Program-made: the position numbers and the translations under genes
Assembly (NCBI GenBank): GCA_046349315.1
Contig: JAXMCQ010000013.1
Coordinates: 1-64,000, forward strand
DNA: 64,000 bases
Reading direction: 5' to 3'
Source: JAEUMG01 sp046349315
GTDB lineage: Bacteria > Pseudomonadota > Alphaproteobacteria > Rhizobiales > Aestuariivirgaceae
Part shown: positions 7,516-17,175 of the stretch, one piece after another
How positions within the stretch are numbered: position 1 is the stretch's first letter
Layout of the letters: each line of letters begins with the position of its first letter
Notes under the pieces: model-generated
Told to the model about the DNA's origin: nothing
Seen by the model: only the letters and a program-made list of their open reading frames with translations
The model's database searches: none

Positions 7516-10182
7516 CTAGAAGCCCGGATCTTGCTTGTTTCGGAACGCTGCTAGACCCTTTGCCAGGTCGACACCGCGAATTTGCTGCTCGAATCTCTCG
7601 AGTTCTGAACGGATGCGCGCCGCGCGTGTCTCGTCTCGGTTCGCCTGCCGTGTCAGTGTCTTAATGTGCCGAATGGCCTCGGAGCTGCGCCGGCAGATAT
7701 CGCGGGCAATTTCCTTCGCCCGCTCCATCAAACGCTCTCTTGCCACGACCTCGTTGATCAAGCCCCAGTCCTTCAGCATTTCCGCGTCGACGAGCGATGC
7801 GGTGTAGAAAAGCTGGGCGGAATGCGACGGCTTTATTCGCTCGGCCAGTCTCACTGTCGCCCCACCGGCAGGCACGATGCCGTATTTGGCATGTCCATCG
7901 CCGATCTTCACACCCTCTGCGGCGATGATCATGTCGCAGGCGAGAAGCAGCTCCAGCCCCCCGGCGACGGCCACCCCGTTCACAGCGCCGATGACTGGCA
8001 CGGGCATGTCCTCGACCATCTGGATGACGTCCTGGTTGTAACGCAGCGTGTCGAGCAACTTCGTCCCGCCGGCTTTCATCAGTGTTTCGAACTCAATGAG
8101 ATCGCCGCCCGCACAGAAGGCGCGCCCGGCGCCAGTCAAGACTACAACGCGCAGCCCCGGGAGATCCGCCACGGCACGGAGTTGGCGTTCCAGCGAATGC
8201 ATCATTGCCTCGGAAGTGGCGTTCAGACTGTCGGGCCGGTCGAGGGTCAATGTTGCGATGCCGTCCTCAAATTCGAGCCGGACGCACTCTGGAGCCTGCT
8301 CGACGCGGCCACTCACGACATAGGTCTGGGGCAGCGGCCTCAGGGTTTCTTCGAGTTCTGCGATCTGGCTATCCGCCGCCCCTGAAAGTATCACCTCGAC
8401 AAGCGTGCGCTTCTGCCCGTCTGTCGCGACATCGACAGTGGCCGATGCGGTGCTTCCGCAAATGCGCTCGACCTCGAGCCGGACTTTCTCCTTGATCGCC
8501 AGGTCGCGCAGAGCCGGCTTGAATATCTTTCCGACGGCCGTCACCGGAAGAGCCTCGATGGCGAGCACGCTCTTCGGGCGGGCGGGCGGTTCATGGACGT
8601 GCCTGTCGAGGTAAGCCTCCAACGCCACAATGTCGACCTCAGTACCAGGGATCGGCACGACGAAGAGCGCCGGTACTTCACCGGCATACTGGTCGGGCAT
8701 GCCGACAGCGGCGCTGATCTGCACGCCGGGAAACTGGTTCGCCACATCCTCGATCGCTGCCGGATCGATATTGTGCCCGCTCCTGATGATCAGATCCTTC
8801 TCGCGGCCGGTCAGGACAAGCCGCTCGTCCTTGGTCAGGTAACCGACATCGCCGGTGGTGAGCCAGCCGTCGTCAGCCAGCGTGCCGATATTGTGGGAGG
8901 GATCGACATAGCCGGGAAAGACCTGGGGGCCGCGCACTTGAACGAGGCCGGTCTCGCCGGGTGTGCAAGCTTCGTTATCCGCGGCGCCAAGCCGGACGAT
9001 CCGCGTTTGCGAGTAAGGAGCGCGAAAGCCGACACTTCCCGCAATCGGCGTGCCCCGACCCGGATTGAAGGCGATGGCGGCCGCCGTCTCGGTCATTCCG
9101 TAAGTTTCGAATAGGCGAATTCCGGTTGCCGCCTCGAACCTCTCGCCGACCGCTTTGGGCAGTACCGCGCCGCCGGTTACCGCCATCCTTACCGAGGAGA
9201 CGTTTGTTCCCGGCTTCCAACTGCTCGTCACCGCCGCAATCGAGGTGGGCACGCCGCCGACGACAGTGGCGCCGAAGCTTTCCACCAATCGCCAATAGGC
9301 CTCGATGACCGCCGGCGGCCGCAATCCCCAGGGCGACGGCACAAGGATCTGTCCGCCAGCCGCGAGCACGGAAAGGCCGACCGTCATCGTCCCGCCGACA
9401 TGAAAGAACGGGAAGCCGTTGATGACGACGTCGTGCTCGTCATAGCCAAACACCTGCGCGAAGCCGAAGGCGGCATGGATCTGGTTGCCGTGGGTGAGTT
9501 GCACGAGCTTCGGCCGGCCCGTCGTGCCGCCAGTGTGAAACAGCGCGCATACCGTATCGCGATCCGCCGACGGTTCGAAGTCGAGCCCCTCGGTCCGGCA
9601 TTGGGCCAGCGCCGCGGCGAGATCGCGGTATCCTCCACGCCCCTCGCCGTCTCCGCCGATGACGAGAACCTCGGCCAGCGTCGGCACAGCCTCGATCACG
9701 CATTCTGCCTTCGCCCAGCACGTCTGGTCCAGGTCATGCGCGGGCAGCACAAGGACGGTCGCCTTCTCCGCATTCAAGAGATCGATGATCGCGTCGCGGC
9801 TCAACAGGTAGTTCAGCGAACTCGCAACACCCGCCACCTCCGCACCGAGCAGCAATGCCGGAACTTCCGGGAGCGTCGACGACAAGAAGGCGACGACGCC
9901 TTTTCCCGGCGCGATACCGAGCCCGCGAAACATATTCGCCGCGCGGGTTATATCGGCGAGGAATTCGCGATGGGTGAGCGAGCAGCCGATATCAGTGGGA
10001 TCCGGCGAGCGCAGCACGGTAAGCGCCTTACGCTCGCCGCCATGCTGGGCCGTGGCGAGGAAAAGGTCGTAGAGATTGTGCGCGGTGACGAGGTCGTCAT
10101 AGGGACGGGTCTCGATCGCAACGACATCGGCGATCGTTCTCACGTCCATGACGGGACGCGTGGTCTTGAGCACGCGCTGCAT
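7516..10182 (-). CDS. Acyl-CoA ligase-enoyl-CoA hydratase fusion protein
   Basis: This is an 888-residue bifunctional protein. Residues 1 to about 600 form an AMP-forming acyl-CoA synthetase with the P-loop HTGGTTGRPK at 216-225, ETYGMTE, and the hinge and C-lobe TTGDVGYL...GREKDLI. From about residue 630 comes a crotonase domain with TLDRPDSLNA and the oxyanion-hole segments TGAGRAFCAGGDL and AVNGVAVAGGLELLLACD. It would activate an acid to its CoA ester and hydrate the enoyl-CoA. ATG 10182 overlaps the stop of the upstream ATPase gene (TGATG). A fusion of these two families in this order is unusual, and its placement in an ABC-transporter operon suggests that import and activation are linked. 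The substrate is unknown; the P-loop and crotonase signatures are intact. Confidence 0.9.
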   Translation of the reverse strand: MQRVLKTTRPVMDVRTIADVVAIETRPYDDLVTAHNLYDLFLATAQHGGERKALTVLRSPDPTDIGCSLTHREFLADITRAANMFRGLGIAPGKGVVAFLSSTLPEVPALLLGAEVAGVASSLNYLLSRDAIIDLLNAEKATVLVLPAHDLDQTCWAKAECVIEAVPTLAEVLVIGGDGEGRGGYRDLAAALAQCRTEGLDFEPSADRDTVCALFHTGGTTGRPKLVQLTHGNQIHAAFGFAQVFGYDEHDVVINGFPFFHVGGTMTVGLSVLAAGGQILVPSPWGLRPPAVIEAYWRLVESFGATVVGGVPTSIAAVTSSWKPGTNVSSVRMAVTGGAVLPKAVGERFEAATGIRLFETYGMTETAAAIAFNPGRGTPIAGSVGFRAPYSQTRIVRLGAADNEACTPGETGLVQVRGPQVFPGYVDPSHNIGTLADDGWLTTGDVGYLTKDERLVLTGREKDLIIRSGHNIDPAAIEDVANQFPGVQISAAVGMPDQYAGEVPALFVVPIPGTEVDIVALEAYLDRHVHEPPARPKSVLAIEALPVTAVGKIFKPALRDLAIKEKVRLEVERICGSTASATVDVATDGQKRTLVEVILSGAADSQIAELEETLRPLPQTYVVSGRVEQAPECVRLEFEDGIATLTLDRPDSLNATSEAMMHSLERQLRAVADLPGLRVVVLTGAGRAFCAGGDLIEFETLMKAGGTKLLDTLRYNQDVIQMVEDMPVPVIGAVNGVAVAGGLELLLACDMIIAAEGVKIGDGHAKYGIVPAGGATVRLAERIKPSHSAQLFYTASLVDAEMLKDWGLINEVVARERLMERAKEIARDICRRSSEAIRHIKTLTRQANRDETRAARIRSELERFEQQIRGVDLAKGLAAFRNKQDPGF

Positions 10183-11678
10183 CAGTGGACCGCCGCATAC
10201 ATGATCGTCTCCTCGTCGGCCCTGTGGCCCTCGAACTCCTCGACGATACGGCCCTGACGGCACACTAGGATGCGATCGGAAAGCTGCAGGACCTCCGGCA
10301 AATAGGACGAGATCACCATCACCGCGATACCCTGGTCCGCGAGATGGTTGATAAGCTGGTGGATTTCGGCGATTGCGCTGACGTCGACGCCGCGAGTCGG
10401 CTCATCGAAGATGATCAGCTTCGGTTTCTGAACCAGAGCCTTGGCGACGACAACCTTCTGCTGATTGCCGCCGGACAATTCGATAACACGCGCATCGGCA
10501 TTGATCGCCTTGACATTCAATCGCGTGACCCATTCCTTGCCCATCGCCCGCATCTCGCTCATGCTGACTGTCACAGACTTGGCCTGGGCGCCGGCCATGG
10601 CTGCGAGATAGATGTTCTCGGCGATCGACATGGTCTCGAAGAAGCCTTCGATCTTGCGGTCCTCGGTCACGTAGATGATGCCGTCGCGAACCGCCGGACG
10701 CGGCACCCGATAGCGCACCGGCCGTCCATTGAGTCGCACCTGACCGCCATGGAAAAGATCGCGCTTCAGCACGCCGGCGACAACCTTGGCGGCTTCGGTG
10801 CGGCCCGAGCCGATAAGGCCGAACACACAAGTGATCTGCCCGGCGAAGATCGAGAATGATGTGTTGCGTACCACGTTGCCCATGGACAGGTTCTGTACGC
10901 TCAACACCTTTTCTCCCGCTGGGCGCACGCTACGGTCCTTGTTCGACCCGTAAAGCTCGCCGGTGAGCGTGCGGCCCACCATGGCACGCACGATCTTCTC
11001 GCGGTCGAAGGCCGCCGTGACGTCGGTCACCACATGCTCACCGTCGCGCATGACGGTGATGCGGTCGGCGATGGCGAGCGCTTCCTCCAAGGCGTGGCTG
11101 ATGAAGATGATCGAGACGCCGCGAAGCTTCAGGCGTTTGACGAGCGAGAAGAATTGATGCTTCTCCTCGGGCGTGAGCGTCGCCGTTGGCTCGTCAAAAA
11201 TGATCACCTGGGCATTGTGGTGAACCGCCCGCGCGATCTCGACCATCTGCTTCTGGCCGGCGCCAAGGCTCAATACAGTCGCCGTCGGGTCAACGGGAAA
11301 GTTGAGCGACTGGAGGAACTGCTGGCCTGCAATGTAGATGCCGCGCAAGCGGTGGAAGCGCTTGTCGTCGGTCAGATAGATGTTCTGCGCGACGGTGAGC
11401 GAAGGCACCAGGCTCGTCTCCTGGTAGACCATCGCAATGCCGCGTTTCAGCGCCTCCGACGGCGAGCGGAATTCTGCCCGCGCTCCGTCTATCCAAATCT
11501 CTCCCGCCGTGGGCTGGACGACCCCGGCGATCATCTTGGTCAATGTCGACTTGCCTGCGCCGTTCTCACCGAGCAATGCATGCACCTCGCCGCGGTGAAG
11601 CGTGAAGGAAACGTCCTTTACCGCCGCGACACCGCGATACTCCTTCGTCGCTTTGCGGATATCGACGATCGGCGTCAC
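10182..11678 (-). CDS. Sugar-type ABC transporter double ATPase (RbsA/MglA family)
   Basis: This 498-residue protein has two ABC domains, as in CUT2 sugar importers. The first half has Walker A GENGAGKST and Walker B VIIFDEPTATLTPEE. The second has the degenerate P-loop GLIGSGRTE, the signature ELSGGNQQK and LIIFDEPTRGVDVSA, the usual asymmetry of RbsA/MglA. The start is GTG 11678: GGGAGG lies 8 bases upstream and the codon overlaps the previous stop as GTGA. It energises the two permeases encoded upstream in the same operon. Confidence 0.93.
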   Translation of the reverse strand: MTPIVDIRKATKEYRGVAAVKDVSFTLHRGEVHALLGENGAGKSTLTKMIAGVVQPTAGEIWIDGARAEFRSPSEALKRGIAMVYQETSLVPSLTVAQNIYLTDDKRFHRLRGIYIAGQQFLQSLNFPVDPTATVLSLGAGQKQMVEIARAVHHNAQVIIFDEPTATLTPEEKHQFFSLVKRLKLRGVSIIFISHALEEALAIADRITVMRDGEHVVTDVTAAFDREKIVRAMVGRTLTGELYGSNKDRSVRPAGEKVLSVQNLSMGNVVRNTSFSIFAGQITCVFGLIGSGRTEAAKVVAGVLKRDLFHGGQVRLNGRPVRYRVPRPAVRDGIIYVTEDRKIEGFFETMSIAENIYLAAMAGAQAKSVTVSMSEMRAMGKEWVTRLNVKAINADARVIELSGGNQQKVVVAKALVQKPKLIIFDEPTRGVDVSAIAEIHQLINHLADQGIAVMVISSYLPEVLQLSDRILVCRQGRIVEEFEGHRADEETIMYAAVH

Positions 11679-12751
11679 GCTTGGGTGCCTCCCAGAGTCG
11701 TGCCGGGAAGCGATACGACGATGCCGTCGCCGCGCGCGGCGACGAAAATCTGCCCGTCGTGCTCGGTAATACCGGTCACGCCATGCGTGCGGCCGTCGGC
11801 GCGGCTCTGTAGGCTGGCCCGCGGCTGAAACGCCAGGTCGAGCTTCACGCACAGGCCGGCCGACATGGTCGGCGCCCATGGCTTGAGGAGGCCTAGATGT
11901 TTCACGCCTCCGCCCTGAAGCGACTCATAGAAGCTGCGACCGGATCGAAGTTTCGGTGCCACCCAGAATGCCTGGGGCACCTCAGCCATCATGCGCTTGC
12001 GGTAGGCTGGCTCCCGCAACACGAACTCGACGAGCTGGCTACGCGGCGCAAAAAGCGCCAGCCAATATCCATCCGTGGCAGGAGCGATCCGGCAGGGATA
12101 GGCCGGGAGGTCGGCATAGAGCACCTTGAGCCCGGTGCTGTCGATCCGGACAAGCTGGTGCTTCCAGGCCTCGGAGAAAACCGGCCCCTCGGGGTCCAAT
12201 GCCAGGCCGGCCGGCCAAGCGAGACCTTCGGCGAGCCGCGTGAATGTCCCGCTTTCGAGGTCGAGGCGCCAGACACTGCCGGAAGCATTGCGCTCAAGGA
12301 GGTCGCGCTGCCAATCGGCGGGACCATTCTTTGCCGAACCGTTCGCGAGATAGAGTTGAGCGCCTGTGCCGGCCAGCGCAGTGATGCAGGCAAGCGATTG
12401 GTGTTTGTAAAGGCGTCCCTCGAAGTGGCCACCCTTGACCGCGATCTCGCCAGTGGCAAGCGCGATGGCGAGGCCGCCTTCGCCGATCGAAGCCAGGCTC
12501 AGGATTTCCGAATCGTATTCGCTGCGCTTGCGCCAGTGGCCCTTGTCAAAGCGATGGATCGCCGCTCCGCAAGATGCCAGGAGTTCGCCCAAAACCACTG
12601 CAAGACTGTCGACGCCGGCAAGCGGAAAGCGCGCCGCGGCTTCATCGAGCGCACGGTTCGGCCTGAGCGCCCCGTCGAGCGGCGGCACGGTGACCGCGGC
12701 TTCTCCGCGGCCGAACAGATTGTCAAAAGCGCGGGAGAATTCGGCGATCAT
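11675..12751 (-). CDS. SMP-30/strictosidine synthase-like beta-propeller protein
   Basis: This 358-residue protein is related to the C-terminal half of the neighbouring permease fusion. Shared features include GLALDPEGPVFSEAW, DLPAYPCRIAPATDGYW, a conserved Arg/Lys-rich REPAYRKRM block, and the closing HGVTGITEHDGQIFVAAR. This six-bladed propeller family contains gluconolactonases and strictosidine synthase-like hydrolases. There is no signal peptide, so it is probably cytoplasmic. ATG 12751 overlaps the preceding stop as ATGA, and the downstream gene overlaps as GTGA, so the operon is tightly coupled. A lactonase step on the imported compound is plausible but is inferred only from family and place. 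Confidence 0.8.
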   Translation of the reverse strand: MIAEFSRAFDNLFGRGEAAVTVPPLDGALRPNRALDEAAARFPLAGVDSLAVVLGELLASCGAAIHRFDKGHWRKRSEYDSEILSLASIGEGGLAIALATGEIAVKGGHFEGRLYKHQSLACITALAGTGAQLYLANGSAKNGPADWQRDLLERNASGSVWRLDLESGTFTRLAEGLAWPAGLALDPEGPVFSEAWKHQLVRIDSTGLKVLYADLPAYPCRIAPATDGYWLALFAPRSQLVEFVLREPAYRKRMMAEVPQAFWVAPKLRSGRSFYESLQGGGVKHLGLLKPWAPTMSAGLCVKLDLAFQPRASLQSRADGRTHGVTGITEHDGQIFVAARGDGIVVSLPGTTLGGTQA

Positions 12752-14862
12752 GCCCGGCCCCAATAGGATTGCTGGCCCGTCCAACCAGCATCGACGCCCG
12801 AGAGCTTCAGTCGGCCAACTCGGTTGTTCAGGATGCCGCCAATATAGAGGTATCCCTTGTGCTCCCGCATGGAGGTGATCATCGGGTGACTTTCGCCGCC
12901 GAGATCCCACAATGTCTCAATGATCCGTCCCGTCTCATCAAAACGTACGACGCAGCCCGTATTGATGTTCGGATACATCCATTCGTCCGGCGCGATGCGG
13001 CGTGCCATACGCTTGCGAAAGCCCGGCATCTTCAGCGCCAGATCGAGGGCCGGCGTGCGCATGCCGACCAATGCCAGCCAGTAGGTGCCGTCGGAGGCGC
13101 GGTTGATATTATCTGGATAGCCCGGCAAGTCGGCGACCACCGGCTCGACTTGCCCCTGCCTCGGCCCGTCGAACCAATAGCGGCTGACCCGGCAGCCCCA
13201 AGTCTCCGCGAACAGGAATGACTGGCCATCGTGCGTCATACAGATACCATTCGGGAAGAGGAGATTCTTCAATACCGTGCGCGTCACTCCGGTTTTTGGA
13301 TTGAAACAGATGATACGGCCGTTGCCCCGCGACTCCAGGCAGTCGACCGGCCATTCATGCATTTCGTACCGGACGGTCGCCTCGCTGAAGAAGACGCGCC
13401 CGTCGGGAGCGATGTCGAGATCGTCGGCAAGTCGCAATCGCGAATCGTCGATCACCGAAAACCAGGAACGATTTGTCTCGTCGGTGAGTTTCTCGATCTG
13501 GCGCTCGCGCGTGATGCGGTAGAGCCCCATGCCGCCGATACAGCACAATAGCGATCCGTCGCGTGCGAAAGCCATGCCGAGCGGCCGTCCACCGACATGG
13601 GCGAAGACTTCCTGCTGTGAATAGTCGGGCGCCTTGAAGCGCACGATATCGCCGGTGCGGTTGCCGACATAGATATTGTCGTCTTCGTCGAGAATGACGT
13701 CTTCCGGCCCGTCGATCCGGTTGAGCCCGATCGCCTCGACCGGCCGCAACCGGTCGTTCAGCGCGTATGGCGATTCTCCCTCGGTTGCCGGTGCGGGCGG
13801 CAGTTCCGCATAGGTCGGCGACACATAGACCTTCGAGAGAAACTTGTGCCGGTTCTTCAGCCAGCGCACGTCGATTGCGACTGCCGCCAGAAGAACCATG
13901 CCGAGCAGCAATGAGCTGCCGCCTCTGGTGACGCCAAGGCGCACCAGCCCGTTGACCATGATCATGACGATGATCGAGCCGATGATTGCCTTGGCCGCGG
14001 AGCCGCGACCGCCGCCGAGACTGTTGCCCCCCAGCACTGCGGCGGTCAGGGCCGCGATTTCTAGTCCGACGCCGGTATCGGCGCCGGCGCCGCCCAGGCG
14101 CGATGCGAAGAGCAGCCCGGCAAGCGCACTCAGCGTTCCCGACACGACGTAGGTCGCACAGATGACGCGGCGCACCGAAATGCCGACATTATGCGCTGAG
14201 CGCCGCGAACCACCGGTTGCGAGCACATGCCAGCCGGCCCGCGACCGGGTCAAAACAAGGTGCGCAACTACTGCAACGATCGCAGCGACCACGACACTGA
14301 ACGGAAGTCCCAGGGCATATCCCTCGCCGAGATAGTACCAGACGTCGGAATCAACGAAGGCGGCGGCGATCGCGACTGAGTATTTCAGGAGCAGCATGTC
14401 GACCACTGCCCTGACGATGATCAATGTAACGAGCGTGGTGAGGAAGGCACGCAGGCGCAGATAGCCGACCAACACGCCATTCACCAGGCCGACTGCGGCG
14501 CCGCAAGCCAAGGTGCCGACGATGACCGCCGCCACGGGCCATTCCGCTACATTAAGCAGAGCGAGCGCGACAATATTGCCGAGTGCGAAGGTGGACCCGA
14601 CACTCAAATCGATGCCACCCGCCACCATGACGATCATCAGCGCCAGGACGATCAAGGCAAACTCGCCCCATTGGCGCATCAGACTCGAGATGCTCGCGGG
14701 GCCGAAGAAGTCGGGTATCAATGATCCAAATACGAGTGCGACCGCGAGAAGGATGAGTAGCGGGATCGCATTGTCGACCCAGCGCTTGGTCAGGATCTCG
14801 CCAAGGAGGTGATCCGGCACGTATCGATAGCGCCAGCGCGTGATCCTGTCTGATACAGCCAT
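12748..14862 (-). CDS. Sugar-type ABC permease fused to SMP-30/strictosidine synthase-like domain
   Basis: In this 704-residue protein, about the first 330 residues are a CUT2/RbsC-like permease (MVAGGIDLSVGSTFALGNIV, EIAALTAAVLGGNSLGGGRG). After a linker, about residue 365 to the end is a six-bladed propeller with GPEDVILDEDDNIYVGN, RLADDLDIAPDGRVFFSEAT, FPNGICMTHDGQSFLFAET and DLPGYPDNINRASDGTYW. Joining a membrane channel to a probable lactonase-type hydrolase is rare. Depending on topology, the propeller would sit at the cytoplasmic face and could act on the substrate as it enters. ATG 14862 is chosen with AGAGAAG just upstream; a TTG at 14883 is a weaker option. Confidence 0.87.
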   Translation of the reverse strand: MAVSDRITRWRYRYVPDHLLGEILTKRWVDNAIPLLILLAVALVFGSLIPDFFGPASISSLMRQWGEFALIVLALMIVMVAGGIDLSVGSTFALGNIVALALLNVAEWPVAAVIVGTLACGAAVGLVNGVLVGYLRLRAFLTTLVTLIIVRAVVDMLLLKYSVAIAAAFVDSDVWYYLGEGYALGLPFSVVVAAIVAVVAHLVLTRSRAGWHVLATGGSRRSAHNVGISVRRVICATYVVSGTLSALAGLLFASRLGGAGADTGVGLEIAALTAAVLGGNSLGGGRGSAAKAIIGSIIVMIMVNGLVRLGVTRGGSSLLLGMVLLAAVAIDVRWLKNRHKFLSKVYVSPTYAELPPAPATEGESPYALNDRLRPVEAIGLNRIDGPEDVILDEDDNIYVGNRTGDIVRFKAPDYSQQEVFAHVGGRPLGMAFARDGSLLCCIGGMGLYRITRERQIEKLTDETNRSWFSVIDDSRLRLADDLDIAPDGRVFFSEATVRYEMHEWPVDCLESRGNGRIICFNPKTGVTRTVLKNLLFPNGICMTHDGQSFLFAETWGCRVSRYWFDGPRQGQVEPVVADLPGYPDNINRASDGTYWLALVGMRTPALDLALKMPGFRKRMARRIAPDEWMYPNINTGCVVRFDETGRIIETLWDLGGESHPMITSMREHKGYLYIGGILNNRVGRLKLSGVDAGWTGQQSYWGRA

Positions 14863-14926
14863 ACTTCTCTGCTCGGATCGCAAGTGCGGAGCGAGCGGCT
14901 TCGCCGCCCGCGACTCTGCGGATGAA

Positions 14927-15925
14927 TCAGTTCTTGGCCGGAAGATCCCAACACGACGCCGGCGTCATGTTGTCCTTCGTCAGGAAGGTCAGCGGCGTGA
15001 ACAGCGTGGTCTTGGTCGTGCCGGCCGGCTGTTTCAACTGTAGCAGCTGCTTGATCATGGTCGCCATGTCTCGTGCCTGGCCCGGGACGAAATAGACAAC
15101 CACTTCGGAATAGGTGCCGTTGGCGAGACCATCGCAGGCCATCCGGTTGCCGCCGCCCTGGGTCAGCAGGTAGACATTTTTGCCGGATTCCTTGATTGCC
15201 GCCGCGGTGCCGACGTCCATGACGTCCCAGAAGCCAGTGATGGCGCAGAGGTCCGGGTTCTGCTGGATGACGGTCGCCGCGATGTTCTTGGCCTTGGTCG
15301 CATCCCAATCGGCCGCCTGGTTCGAGACGAGTTGGATTTCAGGGTGCTTCGACAGGACGTTGTTGATCCCTTGCATCTGGTAGATGCTCGCCGCGGCCGT
15401 CAGCACGCCCTGGGTGATTGCCACCTTGCCGCTGCCACCATTGGCCGGCGAGCATTTGTCGACCAGGCGCTGGCCAATCCGCTCACCCATGCCGACATAA
15501 TCGGCGCCGACGAAGACATCGGTCGAGTAGCTTGAGCGCATGTTGACTTGCACGACATAGATGCCCGCCTCCTGCGCCTTCTTCAGCAATCGCGCGTAGG
15601 ATTGGACGTCCGGATTGTGCACGACGATCACATCGGGCTTCTCCGAGATGAGCGACGTGATCGCCTGAGCGCCGGCATCGGTGCTCCAATTGGGATCGCG
15701 AATCTCAAAGGTGACGCCGAGCGGTTCCAGCGCCTCTTTGAGGCCGGTGGCCCAGCCCTCGGTCAGATCGAAGCCCATGGCCACCGGCACATAGGCCACC
15801 TTCTTGCCGGTGAACGAGTCGTAATATGGTGCGCGCGTCGGGTCGTCGATACCCTCCTGCGCCACTGCGGCACCGGCCGATAGTGCAAGAGCCGCTGCAA
15901 TTATGCTTGTCTTGATCAGCTTCAT
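14927..15925 (-). CDS. Sugar-type ABC transporter substrate-binding protein
   Basis: This 332-residue periplasmic binding protein of the RbsB/Peripla_BP_4 type has a signal peptide MKLIKTSIIAAALALSAGA with cleavage after AVA at about residue 22. The mature chain has KVAYVPVAMGFDLTEGW, SLISEKPDVIVVHN and a GFWDVMDVGTAAAIKESG loop typical of the family. It has a strong ribosome site, GGGAGGAG, 5 bases before the ATG. It is the second gene of the operon, between the two permease genes. The family suggests a sugar, but the downstream CoA-ligase and hydratase suggest an acid or a sugar-linked acid; the ligand is unknown. Confidence 0.9.
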   Translation of the reverse strand: MKLIKTSIIAAALALSAGAAVAQEGIDDPTRAPYYDSFTGKKVAYVPVAMGFDLTEGWATGLKEALEPLGVTFEIRDPNWSTDAGAQAITSLISEKPDVIVVHNPDVQSYARLLKKAQEAGIYVVQVNMRSSYSTDVFVGADYVGMGERIGQRLVDKCSPANGGSGKVAITQGVLTAAASIYQMQGINNVLSKHPEIQLVSNQAADWDATKAKNIAATVIQQNPDLCAITGFWDVMDVGTAAAIKESGKNVYLLTQGGGNRMACDGLANGTYSEVVVYFVPGQARDMATMIKQLLQLKQPAGTTKTTLFTPLTFLTKDNMTPASCWDLPAKN

Positions 15926-15950
15926 GTTTCTCCTCCCATTGAGAACAAGT

Positions 15951-16925
15951 CTAGATGTCCCCCTGTTGAGCAGTCTGCTCGTCCCGGGGGTTAAGGATCG
16001 TGTCGATCACGATCGCGGTTAGTAGGATGATGCCCTTTATGACGTTCTGGACGGTGTACTGGATGTCCATGATCGTCATGCCGTTGAGCAGAACACCGAT
16101 GAGCAGCGTGCCGACGATCACGTTGCGGATGCTGCCTTTGCCGCCCGAAAGACCGATGCCGCCCAGCACGACGACCAGGATCACGTCATAGACATAGGTC
16201 GAGATAGCCAGGCGCGTATTCATGCTGGCCACCGAGGCGGCCGTGACGATGCCGGCTATGTAACCGATCAGCGACGAGAGAACATATTGCAGGACGATGA
16301 TCGGGCGCGCCGGAACGCCGGCAATCCGTGCAGCCAGGAGATTGTCCCCAATCGCGCGCAGGTAACGGCCCGAGCGCGCATGGCGCAGAAAAAGATATCC
16401 GACCAGGCAGACGGCAGCGAAGACGAAGATCGGGACCGGAATGCCGAAGAGCTTGCCCTGGCCGAGCCACAGGATCTGTCGCGCCGAGTCGGGCATGTAG
16501 ACGACGTCGAGATCGAAGAGGAAGTAGCGGCCGAAACCGTAGACCAGCGTGCCCATGGCGAGCGTCGCAAAAATCGCAGGCACCTCGACATAGCCGACCA
16601 GCCATCCATTCACCGCGCCGATGAACAGGCTGAAGGCAAGTCCGATAGCAAGGGCCTCTGCCAAGGGCATGCCGCTCTCGATCAAGAACAGCGTCCAGGC
16701 TACCGACACGGCCATCAACGAGACTAGGGACAGGTCGATGCCACGGCCGATCACCACCAGGCCCATCGCTACGCCGAGGATTCCCAGGATGGAAACGCTG
16801 CGCACGAGGTTGAGGATGTTGTCGGCCGTCAGGAAGCCTGGCAGTGCAACCGCAAATAGAAGACACAGCAGCAACGCCAGACCGAAGACGATGCGCTCCT
16901 GGCTCAGACCGGCGAAGACCTGCAT
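15951..16925 (-). CDS. Sugar-type ABC transporter permease (RbsC-like)
   Basis: This 324-residue inner-membrane permease contains MGLVVIGRGIDLSLVSLMAV and VILVVVLGGIGLSGGKGS, the two signature segments of CUT2 permeases, within about eight to ten membrane spans. ATG 16925 follows GGGAGGGG at a 5-base spacing; longer upstream readings lack a start signal. It is the first gene of the operon and partners with the permease half of the fusion protein, so the importer would have one plain and one propeller-bearing channel subunit. Confidence 0.9.
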   Translation of the reverse strand: MQVFAGLSQERIVFGLALLLCLLFAVALPGFLTADNILNLVRSVSILGILGVAMGLVVIGRGIDLSLVSLMAVSVAWTLFLIESGMPLAEALAIGLAFSLFIGAVNGWLVGYVEVPAIFATLAMGTLVYGFGRYFLFDLDVVYMPDSARQILWLGQGKLFGIPVPIFVFAAVCLVGYLFLRHARSGRYLRAIGDNLLAARIAGVPARPIIVLQYVLSSLIGYIAGIVTAASVASMNTRLAISTYVYDVILVVVLGGIGLSGGKGSIRNVIVGTLLIGVLLNGMTIMDIQYTVQNVIKGIILLTAIVIDTILNPRDEQTAQQGDI

Positions 16926-16950
16926 TCTGCCCCCTCCCACGGGCCGAACA

Positions 16951-16970
16951 CATCGACCTCGATGTCGATG
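16951..16970. promoter_or_regulatory. Inverted repeat in the divergent promoter region (candidate operator)
   Basis: CATCGAC (16951-16957) and GTCGATG (16964-16970) form perfect 7-bp arms around a 6-bp spacer, 25 bases before the permease start, in the 250-base gap shared with the divergent AraC-type regulator. It is a candidate regulator site by position only; AraC proteins usually bind direct repeats, which weakens the case. Confidence 0.3.
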
Positions 16971-17175
16971 GCGGGAGGGGAAGGCTATCCGGGCTGCCCG
17001 CGAAATTCTTTTCCGATGGCGCAGCAGTCTTGCCTGAGCGTGCAGTACTTGCTCCGCAGCGGGCATATGGGCTAGAAGCTAAGGGTTCCAGAAGTTGAAG
17101 CCGTGAGCGAGACGGATCGAGTTTCGCGAGAAAAATGGCCGGCTCAGGACATGTTACCAGGGGTGGGAGGAACCC

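Noticed and set aside
9400..10257. 285-codon plus-strand frame opposite the ligase-hydratase fusion
   Set aside because: Antisense shadow; composition is Arg-rich and no domain is recognisable.
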